Under the pieces are notes generated by a model. It had not been told where the DNA came from and made no database searches. It worked only from the letters and a program-made list of their open reading frames with translations. A stretch of DNA of 64,000 nucleotides from Rhodoblastus sp963713695 (GTDB lineage: Bacteria; Pseudomonadota; Alphaproteobacteria; Rhizobiales; Beijerinckiaceae), in the NCBI GenBank assembly GCA_963713695.1, contig CAVQMU010000003.1:186001-250000 (forward strand), in the 5' to 3' direction. This document shows, piece by piece, positions 29,244 through 38,439 of the stretch. The translations under genes and the position numbers were made by a program. Position 1 is the first letter of the stretch. The number at the start of each line of letters is the position of its first letter.

Positions 29244-29930
29244 TTACTTCTGCGCCGGTTGGGCCGGCGCCGGCGCGGGCGCCGTGAACTTGCCGCCGCC
29301 GCGCACCAGCGACAGCATGGCCTGCGCGCGCTGGCGCAGGTCGGCGGGAGCGGCGGGATCGACGATGAGCTGGTCGAACCATTTGCCGGCGTCCTCGACA
29401 TCGCCGCGCTTGAGCGCCGCAAGGCCAAGATATTCGCGCGCCGTATGGCGGAATGAGCCGTTGAGCAAGGGCGCCAGGCGCTGTTCGAGTTCGGCCTTGT
29501 CGGCTTCGTCCACCCGCAGCAGTCCGGCGCGCAGCCGCGCCAGGTCCTGCCAGAGCTGTCCAATGCCGGCGTCCGCCGCGAGCGCGTCGAGCTGTTTGAC
29601 CGCGCCGGCGCGGTCGGTGAGGCTCAGTTCCTCGGCGGCGCGCAACCGCGCCAGCAGCCGGTAGCCCCCAGGCGCCGAGCCGGCGAGTTCATCGAAAGCC
29701 TTCGCCGCGGCGTCCGGCTGGTTCTTCATCGCCAGCGCCTGCGCAGCCTCGTAATGGTCGCCGGCGGTTTCGGCCGCGACCTGTTTCTGGTGGCGCATAT
29801 AGACGAAAATCGCCGTGCCCGCGACGATGGCGAGCGCAAGACCCAACACGACGATCGAATATTTCGACCAGAGCTCGGTCATCTTGTCTGTGCGGACGTC
29901 TTCGTCGACTTCGCGGAAAATGTCGGACAT
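29244..29930 (-). CDS. YfgM-like tetratricopeptide membrane protein
   Basis: Begins 'MSDIFREVDEDVRTDKMTEL', then one membrane anchor ('YSIVVLGLALAIVAGTAIFV'), then a periplasmic TPR-like helical region and a Pro/Ala tail. This is the YfgM/DUF2133 family; in E. coli YfgM is an ancillary subunit at the SecYEG translocon with chaperone contacts. It is 94 nt upstream of der, the same linkage as yfgM-bamB-der elsewhere, but without bamB here. Confidence 0.85.
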   Translation of the reverse strand: MSDIFREVDEDVRTDKMTELWSKYSIVVLGLALAIVAGTAIFVYMRHQKQVAAETAGDHYEAAQALAMKNQPDAAAKAFDELAGSAPGGYRLLARLRAAEELSLTDRAGAVKQLDALAADAGIGQLWQDLARLRAGLLRVDEADKAELEQRLAPLLNGSFRHTAREYLGLAALKRGDVEDAGKWFDQLIVDPAAPADLRQRAQAMLSLVRGGGKFTAPAPAPAQPAQK

Positions 29931-30050
29931 TCTTGCTCTTCCTTCGCGCCGGACCCGAAATCGGCGTTTTCAGCCTGCGGGTTAGCACGATGCGCCGCCA
30001 AAGGCGAGCTTTGTGCTGGCAATTTGGCGTGCGGACGCTAGTTAGGACGC

Positions 30051-31454
30051 ATGAAGCAAACTCCCATCTCGCCCGTCCACGTCATCGGCGGCGGCCTCGC
30101 CGGCTCGGAAGCCGCCTACCAGATCGCCCGTCTCGGCGTCCCCGTCGTGCTGCATGAAATGCGGCCGGAACGCGCCACCGAGGCGCACAAGACGCCATTC
30201 CTCGCCGAAATGGTCTGCTCCAATTCCTTCCGCTCCGACGATTCCCAGGGCAATGCGGTCGGCGTGCTGCATCGGGAAATGCGGGCTATGGACTCGCTCA
30301 TCATGCGCTGCGCCGACGCGCACAAGGTGCCGGCGGGCGGCGCACTCGCCGTCGACCGCGACGCTTTCGCGCTGGCCGTCACGGGCGCGCTCGAAGCCGA
30401 GCCGCTGGTGACCATCGAGCGCAAGGAAGTCGCGGGGATGCCGCCGCAGGACTGGGACAATGTCATCGTCGCCACGGGGCCGCTGACCTCCCCGGCGCTG
30501 GCGGAAGCCGTGGGCAGGCTGACCGGCGAGGCCGAGCTGGCCTTTTACGACGCCATCGCGCCCATCGTGCACGCCGAGACCATCGACATGGACAAGGCCT
30601 GGTTCCAGTCGCGCTACGACAAGGCGGGACCCGGCGGCACGGGCGCCGACTACATCAATTGCCCGCTCGACCGCGAGCAATACGAGGCCTTCATCGACGC
30701 GCTGATCTCGGGACCCAAGACCGAATTCAAGGAATTCGAGAAGACGCCCTATTTCGACGGCTGCCTGCCGATCGAGGTGATGGCCGAGCGCGGCCGCGAG
30801 ACGCTGCGCCACGGGCCGATGAAGCCGGTCGGCCTCACCAATCCGCACAATCCGACCGTCAAGGCCTACGCCATCGTCCAGCTCAGGCAGGACAATGCGC
30901 TGGGCACGCTCTACAACATGGTCGGCTTCCAGACCAAGCTGCTCTATGGCGCGCAAGCGAGCGTGTTCCGGATGATCCCCGGCCTCGAGCGCGCCGAATT
31001 CGCCCGGCTTGGCGGGCTGCACCGCAACACCTTCCTCAATTCGCCGAGAGTGCTCGATCAATCGCTGCGGCTGAAGGCTGACCCGCGCCTGCGCTTCGCC
31101 GGCCAGATCACGGGCTGCGAGGGTTATGTCGAGAGCGCCGCCGTGGGCCTGATCACCGGACGCATGGCCGCGCTGGAACGGCTTGGGCGCGCGCTGCCGC
31201 CGCCGCCGCAGACAACCGCCATCGGCGCGCTTCTCAACCACATTACCGGCGGCCATATCGAGACGATCGACGCGGGGCCGCGCTCGTTCCAGCCGATGAA
31301 TGTCAATTTCGGCCTGTTCCCGCCGATGGAATTCACGCCGAAATCCCCAGACGGCAAACGACTCCGAGGGCCGGAAAAGGCGTTGATGAAGAAAAAGGCG
31401 CTGTCCGAGCGCGCGGGCGCCGACCTGGCGGACTGGATCGTGGCGACGGGTTGA
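30051..31454 (+). CDS. trmFO: Methylenetetrahydrofolate-tRNA-(uracil-54) methyltransferase
   Basis: Folate- and FAD-dependent enzyme that makes T54 in tRNA. It shows an N-terminal FAD Rossmann motif 'HVIGGGLAGSEAAYQIA', the catalytic-cysteine-containing 'EMVCSNSFRSD', and the TrmFO-typical 'CPLDREQYEAFIDALI' and 'ITGCEGYVESAAVGL'. Length 467 is normal. It is the alternative to SAM-dependent TrmA, typical of Alphaproteobacteria. Confidence 0.96.
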   Translation: MKQTPISPVHVIGGGLAGSEAAYQIARLGVPVVLHEMRPERATEAHKTPFLAEMVCSNSFRSDDSQGNAVGVLHREMRAMDSLIMRCADAHKVPAGGALAVDRDAFALAVTGALEAEPLVTIERKEVAGMPPQDWDNVIVATGPLTSPALAEAVGRLTGEAELAFYDAIAPIVHAETIDMDKAWFQSRYDKAGPGGTGADYINCPLDREQYEAFIDALISGPKTEFKEFEKTPYFDGCLPIEVMAERGRETLRHGPMKPVGLTNPHNPTVKAYAIVQLRQDNALGTLYNMVGFQTKLLYGAQASVFRMIPGLERAEFARLGGLHRNTFLNSPRVLDQSLRLKADPRLRFAGQITGCEGYVESAAVGLITGRMAALERLGRALPPPPQTTAIGALLNHITGGHIETIDAGPRSFQPMNVNFGLFPPMEFTPKSPDGKRLRGPEKALMKKKALSERAGADLADWIVATG

Positions 31455-31464
31455 ACGCGAGCCG

Positions 31465-31683
31465 TCAGCGCCACCGGCCTGAGTTATTTTTTTTGGGCGG
31501 AGCGAGGGGATTCAAGGCTTCGGTCCAAAACTCCGTAGCGGCCTTGTTGGCTTCCCGCATCATGGCCGACTGCTGCTGTTTGGCGACGGCCTCCCATTGG
31601 GCGCGGCTGGCCGCGAGCACGGTGTTCGCGCCGCTCAGCCACAGGCTCAGAAAGGGGTTCTTCTTCAGGAAAGGATTGGACAC
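31465..31683 (-). CDS. Small hypothetical protein, phasin-like composition
   Basis: Seventy-two residues from GTG 31683, which has 'GGAG' six bases upstream. 'NPFLKKNPFLSLWLSGANTV' is followed by an amphipathic helix with several Gln ('QWEAVAKQQQSAMMREANKA'). Amphipathic helices of this type occur in polyhydroxyalkanoate-granule proteins, but there is no real family match. It converges on trmFO with 10 nt between stops. Confidence 0.55.
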   Translation of the reverse strand: MSNPFLKKNPFLSLWLSGANTVLAASRAQWEAVAKQQQSAMMREANKAATEFWTEALNPLAPPKKNNSGRWR

Positions 31684-31802
31684 CGGCGTCTCCGCGCGAA
31701 GGGGGATGAGACCGGACAATCCGGGCCCCGGCCCTTTTGTTCCGCCCGTCGTCCAAGCTTCATCCGCTCACGCTATCCTCCGGCGCGACAGGGAGACCAG
31801 AC

Positions 31803-32034
31803 ATGGACGCTGAAATCGCCGAACTCGATCGCATGCAGGGCGAACAAGGCGGCGGTCGAGGAATGGCTCGCCGCGATCAAGCGCGAGGAAGACCTTGCCT
31901 CGACGCCGCACGATGTCGCCGAAGTCGACAAATGGGAACAGGCGCACTTCGACGAAGACGAAATCCGCGCCAAGGTCAAGGCCGCCAAGGCCCGCTATGA
32001 AGACGCCTTGCGAACGAAATTTTTCGCCTTCTGA
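31803..32034 (+). CDS. Small conserved hypothetical protein (one-base frameshift near 31812-31826)
   Basis: The C-terminal 55 residues ('VEEWLAAIKREEDLASTPHD', then 'EDEIRAKVKAAKARYEDALR' and 'TKFFAF') are soluble, helical and of a type recurrent in Rhizobiales. ATG 31803 has 'GGGAGACC' upstream but is in a different frame. Removing one base from GAAATC (31812-31817) or GAACTC (31821-31826) makes a single 76-residue protein and restores a GANTC site. Function unknown. Confidence 0.6.
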
Positions 32035-32111
32035 GCGCTCATCTTGCTCGTTGCGCGCAACGAAAAGCCGGAAAGACCGTTGCTTCGGCAAATAGGCGCC
32101 GGAGCGCAACC

Positions 32112-32510
32112 ATGTCCCAGCAAGGCTTGATCACGGCGGCGAGCGCGTCGCCCTTCGCCGAGACGTTGTCGCGGCTTGAAGCCGCGTTGGCGCAAGCGAA
32201 ACTGACGGTCTTCGCCCGCATCGATCACGCCGCGGGAGCAGCGGCGGCGGATATGGAGTTGCGCCCGACGACGCTGCTCATTTTTGGCAATCCCAGGGGC
32301 GGCACGCCGCTGATGCAAGCCGACCAGCGGATCGGGCTCGAACTGCCGATGAAGATGCTGGTCTGGGACGATGCGACGGGAAAAACCTGCCTCACCTATG
32401 ACGATCCGGCCTGGGTGGCGCAGCGCTTCGGCCTCGATCCGGCCATGCCGCCAGTCGTCGCCATGTCAAAAGCGCTGGCCGCCCTCGCAGATGCCGCGGG
32501 TCGCCGGTGA
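32112..32510 (+). CDS. DUF302 domain protein
   Basis: One hundred and thirty-two residues. It has the DUF302 signature: 'LTVFARIDHAAGAAAADMEL', 'TTLLIFGNPRGGTPLMQAD' and 'GLELPMKMLVWDDATGKTCL'. Members are small alpha/beta proteins of unknown role, often thought to bind metals or small ligands. It converges on the GYD gene with one base between the two stops. Confidence 0.85.
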   Translation: MSQQGLITAASASPFAETLSRLEAALAQAKLTVFARIDHAAGAAAADMELRPTTLLIFGNPRGGTPLMQADQRIGLELPMKMLVWDDATGKTCLTYDDPAWVAQRFGLDPAMPPVVAMSKALAALADAAGRR

Positions 32511-32511
32511 A

Positions 32512-32805
32512 TTAGCCCAGGCCGCGCATCAACTCGCGATAATCGGCTTCCGGATAGGCTTTTATCGTCTTGAACCTGACCGCGCCGCCCTTTGTCAGGT
32601 GAAGGAGATATTGCGCCGCGACATTGTCGTCGGGAAACTCCGCGACGATCACCAGGTCGCACTCGCCCATGGTCAGGTAGACGTGCAAGATTTCGCCGCC
32701 AAATTGCTTGGCGAGCGACTTGGCCGAATCGAGACGCTGCGGCGAATTCTTGATTTCGCGCACGCCAAGCTCCGTCCAACTCGCGAATGAGATGAAAGTC
32801 TGCAT
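32512..32805 (-). CDS. GYD domain protein
   Basis: Ninety-seven-residue ferredoxin-like protein of the GYD family: 'MQTFISFASWTELGVREIKN', 'LTMGECDLVIVAEFPDDNVA', 'AVRFKTIKAYPEADYRELMR'. Function is unknown; relatives resemble small dimeric sensor or stress proteins. ATG 32805 has 'GGGAGG' at good spacing. It lies downstream of the metG operon on the same strand. Confidence 0.82.
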   Translation of the reverse strand: MQTFISFASWTELGVREIKNSPQRLDSAKSLAKQFGGEILHVYLTMGECDLVIVAEFPDDNVAAQYLLHLTKGGAVRFKTIKAYPEADYRELMRGLG

Positions 32806-32882
32806 CAAATCCTCCCGCGACCGCATTCTGTTGTGCGGCCATCGCCAGAAACGCGTCGGCGAGCGCGGCAGTTCCGGCGGTT

Positions 32883-33752
32883 TCACAAACCTTTGGCGCG
32901 CCAGAGCGCCCATTGCCGGCGCCATTGCGGGACTTCGACCAGCGTCTTCCAGGGGTCGTAATCCCGCCGCTCCATTTCGCGCAGAAAGAGCTCGGGAAGG
33001 GCGAGCGGCCGATAGGCGAGCCGCTCCGGCTTCGGCAGGGCGGCGACACATTTTTTGGCCTGCCCGAGATGGTCGCGCGCCAGGGCGCGCATCTCGGCCA
33101 GAACGGCGCGCAGTCCAGGCCCATCCTCTCGCGCGAAAAGCTTTTGCGGCTCCAGCCCATGCCGGCGCAGCAGATCGAGCGGCAGGTAGCATTGGCGGTC
33201 GGCCGCATGCCAGGGCAGCGCGCGTAAAATTCCCGTGATGGCGTAGGCGCAACCGGCATGGCCCGCCGCATCTGCGCTTTCGGCCCCGCCCTGCCCGCCG
33301 AGAATCAGGCCGGCCAGCCGGAACAGCGACGAACAGGTCTCGCCGCAATAGCGTTCGAGAAAAGCGACGTCCGGCGCGGGGTCGTCATATTGGTCGAAGC
33401 GCCTGGCGTCGAGAAGGTCGAGCAACGCCTGCTTCGGCAGCGCACATTTTTCCACGGTCGCCAGCAGGGCGTCGGCAACGGGGTGGGCATGAACGTCGTC
33501 CCTTGTCTCGCCCGCCTGCGAGCCGTTCAGCGCGTCGATCCACCATTGCAGCCGCATTTCGCCGAGGATCGGCTGCGACACATGCTCGCGAATGCGCGAA
33601 ACCTCGGCGTTGAAGGCATAGAGCGCGAAAAGATGCGGCCGCGCGTCGTCCCCCGCGAAAAGGCAGGCGAGCCAGCGGTCGATGTCGGCATCGCCCAGCG
33701 CGACGCCGCATAAATCATAATGCTCGGCCAACCGCCGCTCATCCGCGCCCAT
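32883..33752 (-). CDS. Squalene/phytoene synthase family protein, NDUFAF6-like
   Basis: About 289 residues with the all-helical prenyl-synthase fold pattern: 'LFALYAFNAEVSRIREHVSQ' and 'GEMRLQWWIDALNG' in the first half, 'YCGETCSSLFRLAGLILG' and 'CAYAITGILRALPWHAA' in the second. The Asp-rich metal sites of true squalene or phytoene synthases are not evident, as in the NDUFAF6 group, which assists respiratory complex I assembly in mitochondria. Its start overlaps the upstream hydrolase stop (TGATG), the last member of metG-tatD-MBL. The complex I role is inference. Confidence 0.75.
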   Translation of the reverse strand: MGADERRLAEHYDLCGVALGDADIDRWLACLFAGDDARPHLFALYAFNAEVSRIREHVSQPILGEMRLQWWIDALNGSQAGETRDDVHAHPVADALLATVEKCALPKQALLDLLDARRFDQYDDPAPDVAFLERYCGETCSSLFRLAGLILGGQGGAESADAAGHAGCAYAITGILRALPWHAADRQCYLPLDLLRRHGLEPQKLFAREDGPGLRAVLAEMRALARDHLGQAKKCVAALPKPERLAYRPLALPELFLREMERRDYDPWKTLVEVPQWRRQWALWRAKGL

Positions 33753-34546
33753 CAGAGTTTCAGCCGCATGCCGTCGAAGGCGGGCTCGACAGTGTCCGGC
33801 AGGCTGTTTCGCAGCGCCTCGTAATCGAGATCGGTGTGGAGGTTGGTCAGAACCGCGCGTTTCGGCTTGAATTTTTCGATCAGCTCCAGCGTCTCGCCCA
33901 GGGAGAGATGGCTGGGGTGCAGCCGGTGGCGCAGCGCGTCGACGATCCACAGGTCAAGGTTTTCGAGAAAGCTTTGGCTTTCCTCCGGCACATATTTGAC
34001 ATCGGGCGTATAGGCGCAGCCGCCAAAACGGAAGCCGAGCGCGTCGATGTCGCCGTGGTTGAGGCGAAACGGCAGGCATTTCAGCGCCCCGCCCGGCCCA
34101 TCCGGGGCAAAGGCCGTGCCAGGGGTCACGCGATGGGGCAGCAGCAGCGGCGGGTAATTGCTGCCCGGAGGCGTCTCGAACAGATAATCGAAACGCTGGC
34201 CGATGGTTTTCCAGGTGGGAGCGTCAAGATAGCAGTCGATCATCCGGTGCATGGCCATGGTCAGCGGCCTCAGGTCGTCGAGCCCATGGACATGGTCGGC
34301 ATGCGCGTGGGTGAGCAGGACTGCGTCGAGGCGGTCCACATCAGCGTCGATCAATTGCTCGCGCAGGTCGGCGCCGGCGTCCACCAGCAGGCGCGTGCGC
34401 TGGTCGCCAAGGCTCTGCTCGACGAGAATGCCGCATCGACGGCGGCGGTTTTTCGGATTGTTCGGATCGCAATGGCCCCAGCCCTGCGCGACGCGAGGGA
34501 CGCCGCCGGAAGAGCCGCAGCCCAATATGACGATCTCGACGCTCAT
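33752..34546 (-). CDS. Metallo-beta-lactamase fold hydrolase (PhnP-like)
   Basis: MBL-fold protein of 264 residues with 'LGCGSSGGVPRVAQGWGHCD' at the N-terminus, the metal motif HxHxDH in 'LTHAHADHVHGLDDLR', a later His in 'RLNHGDIDALGF', and 'NLHTDLDYEAL' near the end. This is the phosphodiesterase-like group that includes PhnP. In Alphaproteobacteria it regularly follows tatD. Overlapping start and stop codons on both sides indicate translational coupling. Confidence 0.9.
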   Translation of the reverse strand: MSVEIVILGCGSSGGVPRVAQGWGHCDPNNPKNRRRRCGILVEQSLGDQRTRLLVDAGADLREQLIDADVDRLDAVLLTHAHADHVHGLDDLRPLTMAMHRMIDCYLDAPTWKTIGQRFDYLFETPPGSNYPPLLLPHRVTPGTAFAPDGPGGALKCLPFRLNHGDIDALGFRFGGCAYTPDVKYVPEESQSFLENLDLWIVDALRHRLHPSHLSLGETLELIEKFKPKRAVLTNLHTDLDYEALRNSLPDTVEPAFDGMRLKL

Positions 34547-35331
34547 GCGGCAAGTGGCTGCATTTTATCGAATAGACTCATTGCATTAGCTGTCGTTATC
34601 TCAGCCAATGCATTAGGTTCGACGCCCTTGACTTCGGCCAGCAGCCGCGCGGTGTCCGCGACAAAGGCCGGCTCATTGGTCTTGCCGCGGTGCGGCGTCG
34701 GCGCGAGGAAGGGCGCGTCGGTCTCGACCAGCATGCGCTCGAGCGGCACGGTTTTCGCGATGTCGCGGAGGCCTTGCGAATTCTTGAAGGTCACCACGCC
34801 CGAAAAGGAGATGTAGCCGCCAAGCGCCAGCGCCGCCTCGGCCAGCGCCGCCCCCGAGGTGAAACAGTGCAGCAGCGGCCGGAAAGCGCCCCTCGCCATT
34901 TCCTCCCTGAGGATCGAGGCCATGTCCTCGTCGGCGTCGCGGCTATGGATCACCAGCGGCAATCCGGTGATCCGCGCCGCGCCGATATGGGCGCGGAAGA
35001 CGCGATGGGCGAGATCGCGCGGCGCGCGATTGTAGAAATAGTCCAGGCCGGTCTCGCCGATCGCCACGCATTTGGGATGGGCCGCCAGCGCCACGAGCTC
35101 GTCGGTGGAGAATTCCCGCTCCTCGTGGGCGTGGTTCGGATGGGTGCCGACAGAGCAGTAGATTTCGGGCGCGCTTTCGGCGATGGCGGCGATTTTCGCA
35201 AACTTTTCGACCTCGGTCGAAATGGTGATCATGCGCGCCACCCCGGCCGCGCCGGCGCGGCTCAGCACGCCCTCGCGATCCCGCGCGAGTTCCTCGAAAT
35301 CGAGATGGCAATGCGTGTCGATCAATCTCAT
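34543..35331 (-). CDS. tatD: TatD family metal-dependent deoxyribonuclease
   Basis: TIM-barrel hydrolase of 262 residues. Metal ligands are in 'IDTHCHLDFEEL' (HxH) and in later Glu, His and Asp positions such as 'AIGETGLDYFYN', 'LPLVIHSRDADED', 'LHCFTSGAALAEAAL' and 'VETDAPFLAPTPHRG'. It acts on DNA 3' ends or D-aminoacyl substrates in related proteins. It overlaps metG upstream and the MBL hydrolase downstream by ATGA junctions. Confidence 0.93.
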   Translation of the reverse strand: MRLIDTHCHLDFEELARDREGVLSRAGAAGVARMITISTEVEKFAKIAAIAESAPEIYCSVGTHPNHAHEEREFSTDELVALAAHPKCVAIGETGLDYFYNRAPRDLAHRVFRAHIGAARITGLPLVIHSRDADEDMASILREEMARGAFRPLLHCFTSGAALAEAALALGGYISFSGVVTFKNSQGLRDIAKTVPLERMLVETDAPFLAPTPHRGKTNEPAFVADTARLLAEVKGVEPNALAEITTANAMSLFDKMQPLAA

Positions 35332-36881
35332 TTCGCCTCAACCTCAGGCTCGACAAAGCGCGGGAAAATCGGCATTGGAGAGGGAAGCGCAACGCCTTGC
35401 CACAGCCGATGTTCCGGCGTGGCGAAGGCGAGGCCGCGCTGGTCCGGCCTGACGGCGAGGAGATCGAGCAGCCTGCCCGCAGCCTCGGGCATAAAAGGCT
35501 GGCACAACAGCGCGATCACCCGCAGCGTCTCGACCGTCGTGAAGAGCACGGCGTCGCGCCGCGCCGGATCGGTCTTGGCAAGCTTCCAGGGCTCCTGGCC
35601 CGCGAAATAGCGATTGGCGTCTCCCACTACCGCCCAGATGTCGCCAAGCGCGGCGTGCGGAGCGTATTTGGCCATGGCGCCGCGCACGAGGGCGAGCGCC
35701 TCGTAGGCCCTTGTCAGCATGGCCTGGTCGGGTTCGAGCACGTCGCCCTGTTCGGGAATGCGGCCCTCGCAGTTTTTGGCGATCATCGACAGCGAGCGCT
35801 GCGCGAGATTGCCGAGGTCATTGGCGAGATCGGCGTTGATGCGCCGGACGATGGCCTCGTGCGAATAATCGCCGTCCTGGCCGAAGGGCACTTCGCGCAG
35901 GAAGAAATAGCGCAGAGCGTCGACGCCGTAATGGTCGGCCAGCGCGATGGGATCGATGACATTGCCGACCGACTTCGACATTTTCTCGCCGCGGTTGAAC
36001 AGGAAACCATGCACGACGATCTGCCGGGGCAAGGCGATGTCGGCCGACATCAGGAAAGCCGGCCAGAAGATCGCGTGGAAGCGCGTGATGTCCTTGCCGA
36101 TGACATGGGCGTCGGCGGGCCAGAACTTCTTCCGCGCGCCCTCCTCCGGGAAACCGGTTCCGGTGAGGTAATTGGTCAGCGCGTCCACCCAGACATACAT
36201 GACATGGCGCTCGTCGCCGGGCACGGGGACGCCCCAGTCGAAGGTCGTGCGGCTGATCGACAGGTCCTTCAGCCCGCGCTTCACGAAAGCGACGATCTCG
36301 TTGCGATATTTGTCGGGCGTGACGAAATCCGGCTGCGCCTCGTAATGCGCCAGCAGGCGGTCCTGATAGGCGGACAGCTTGAAGAAATAGCTCTCCTCCT
36401 CGACCCATTCGACCGGGGTTCCCGTCGGCGCGAGTTTTTTGCCGTCACTGGCCAGCGTCAGCTCGGATTCGTCGTAATAGGCCTCGTCGCGCACCGAATA
36501 CCAGCCGGAATATTTCGACAGGTAGATGTCGCCGCGCGCGGCCATGCGACGCCAGATTTCCTGCGCCGCCGCCTTGTGCCGCGCTTCCGTCGTCCGCACC
36601 ACGTCGTCGGCGACGGCGTTCAGTTTTTCGCCCATGGCGAGGAACTGCGCCGCCGTGCGGTCGGCCAGCGCCAGCGGCTGCAGGTTTTCGCGCGCCGCGG
36701 TCTGCTGCATTTTCAAGCCGTGCTCGTCCATGCCGGTGACGAAAAGCGTCTCGCGCCCGTCGAGGCGGTTGAAGCGCGCAAAGGCGTCCGTGGCGATGCG
36801 CTCGTAGGCATGGCCGATATGCGGCGCGCCATTGGCGTAGGGAATGGCGGTGGTGACGTAATAGGTCTTCTGTTCGGACAT
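35328..36881 (-). CDS. metG: Methionine-tRNA ligase
   Basis: Class I aminoacyl-tRNA synthetase of 517 residues. The HIGH motif is 'PYANGAPHIGHAYERI' (His21) and the KMSKS loop is in 'FNRGEKMSKSVGNVID'. It lacks the zinc knuckle pairs and C-terminal dimerisation domain of the E. coli type, which fits the short MetG2-like alphaproteobacterial form. ATG 36881 gives 'MSEQKTYYVTTAIPYANG'. It is the first gene of a four-gene overlapping operon. Confidence 0.96.
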   Translation of the reverse strand: MSEQKTYYVTTAIPYANGAPHIGHAYERIATDAFARFNRLDGRETLFVTGMDEHGLKMQQTAARENLQPLALADRTAAQFLAMGEKLNAVADDVVRTTEARHKAAAQEIWRRMAARGDIYLSKYSGWYSVRDEAYYDESELTLASDGKKLAPTGTPVEWVEEESYFFKLSAYQDRLLAHYEAQPDFVTPDKYRNEIVAFVKRGLKDLSISRTTFDWGVPVPGDERHVMYVWVDALTNYLTGTGFPEEGARKKFWPADAHVIGKDITRFHAIFWPAFLMSADIALPRQIVVHGFLFNRGEKMSKSVGNVIDPIALADHYGVDALRYFFLREVPFGQDGDYSHEAIVRRINADLANDLGNLAQRSLSMIAKNCEGRIPEQGDVLEPDQAMLTRAYEALALVRGAMAKYAPHAALGDIWAVVGDANRYFAGQEPWKLAKTDPARRDAVLFTTVETLRVIALLCQPFMPEAAGRLLDLLAVRPDQRGLAFATPEHRLWQGVALPSPMPIFPRFVEPEVEAK

Positions 36882-37095
36882 GAACTCGGCATTTCCAGTT
36901 TTGCGGCGGCGGCGTGATCCGGCCGCGGCGGTTGGCAAACTAGAGAAAGCGAGACCGGAGGGAAAGACATTTTGCCGCAGGGAGGTCCCCTCTCGCGCTG
37001 CGCTTTTCTGTTAACAATGTATTAACCACAACTTTTGCGTGCCTTCGACCAGCGTAGCGTGCGCGCGCAAATCCAGTTCATCGTCGGAGCGCGCC

Positions 37096-38304
37096 TTGAG
37101 CCACGCTGAAAACTTCCCTACGTCCCGCTTGACCGAGGATCCGGCCAAGAACCAGTCCAAGAACCAGGCAATGTACGGCGCCAAGCGCTGGCTCTGGCTG
37201 ATGGGCTTCCTGCCGCCAGCCCTGCCCTTCCTCGGCTTCCTGCTGGTCAAGGCGACGGGGCTGCACCTGTTCTGGTATTTCGGGCTGATCTTCGTCTATG
37301 GATTTGTCGCGGTCATCGACATCGTCATCGGCGTCGACAAGGCGAGTTTCGAGCTCTCGGAGCTGGCCGCCGTCGAAAACCAGCCCTATTACCGCGTCGT
37401 CGCGGACCTCGTCATGCCCATCCAGTACGCGACGCTGGTCTGGGCGATCTGGATGCTGGTGAACGGCGGTCTCGGCTGGATCAATTCCATCGGCCTGGCC
37501 ATGACGATGGGCATTGCCAACGGCATCGCCATCACCAACGCCCATGAACTCGGCCACAAGTCCGAAACCCTCGAGCGCTGGCTCGCCAAATTCGTGCTGG
37601 CGCCCTCGATGTTCGGGCACTTCACCACCGAACACAACGGCTCGCACCACGTCTGGGCGGCGACGCCGGAGGATTTCTCCTCGGCGCGCATGGGCGAACC
37701 TTTTTATGTCTATTTTCCGCGCACCCTGGTTGGCGGCGTCAAGGACGCGTGGAACTCTGAAAAAGAACGCTTCGCCCGGCGAGGCCAATCGCCCTGGACC
37801 TGGCGCAACGACGTGCTCAGCGCCTGGGCGCTGACGCCGCTGCTGTTCGGCGCGCTCACGCTCTGGCTCGGCTGGGCCGCCCTGCCCTGGCTGGTCCTGC
37901 AAGGCTTCCTCGGCCTGACCATGCTGGAAATGGTCAATTATCTCCAGCATTACGGGCTGTTGCGCGAAAAACGCGAGGATGGCCGCTACCGGCCGATGGA
38001 GCCCAGGCACAGCTGGAATTCAAGCCATCTGGCGACGAACATCATGCTCTACCATCTACCCCGCCATTCGGACCATCACGCCTATCCGATGCGGCGCTAC
38101 CATGCCCTGCGCCATTTCGAGGAAGCGCCGCAATTGCCGACGGGCTACGCCGGCATGAGCCTGCTCACGCTCTTCCCGCCGCTATGGAGCCGCATGGTCG
38201 ACCCCGTGCTGGTGGCGCACGCAGGCGGCGACCTGACAAAGCTGAACATCCACCCGCCAGCGCGGAAGCGGCTGTTCGCGAAATGGGGCGGGAAGGCCCT
38301 TTGA
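37096..38304 (+). CDS. alkB: AlkB-type alkane 1-monooxygenase
   Basis: Membrane di-iron hydroxylase that oxidises alkanes at the terminal carbon using rubredoxin electrons. About 400 residues with six membrane segments. The histidine motifs are 'HELGHKSE', 'EHNGSHHVWAATPED' and 'LPRHSDHHAYPMRRYHALRH', plus 'NYLQHYGLLRE', where AlkB usually has Glu before His-Tyr-Gly. The start is uncertain: TTG 37096 has 'GGAG' upstream; GTG 37039 and ATG 37171 are alternatives. No rubredoxin or alkane regulator lies next to it. Confidence 0.88.
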   Translation: MSHAENFPTSRLTEDPAKNQSKNQAMYGAKRWLWLMGFLPPALPFLGFLLVKATGLHLFWYFGLIFVYGFVAVIDIVIGVDKASFELSELAAVENQPYYRVVADLVMPIQYATLVWAIWMLVNGGLGWINSIGLAMTMGIANGIAITNAHELGHKSETLERWLAKFVLAPSMFGHFTTEHNGSHHVWAATPEDFSSARMGEPFYVYFPRTLVGGVKDAWNSEKERFARRGQSPWTWRNDVLSAWALTPLLFGALTLWLGWAALPWLVLQGFLGLTMLEMVNYLQHYGLLREKREDGRYRPMEPRHSWNSSHLATNIMLYHLPRHSDHHAYPMRRYHALRHFEEAPQLPTGYAGMSLLTLFPPLWSRMVDPVLVAHAGGDLTKLNIHPPARKRLFAKWGGKAL

Positions 38305-38439
38305 CGCCGGAGGCCTGACGCGACGCCACCAAATAGAGCGGTTAAACTCGACGGCACGCCGCAGCCGAACTCGCTCCGGCGCCGGAGACGGCGGAAGTCT
38401 GACTTGGCCCTCCAACGGCGGCGTTGCGCCGCAGCCATG

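Noticed and set aside
32883..33752. Squalene or phytoene synthase for hopanoid or carotenoid synthesis
   Set aside because: The Asp-rich metal-binding motifs are not evident and the neighbours are tRNA and nucleic-acid hydrolase genes, not terpenoid genes.
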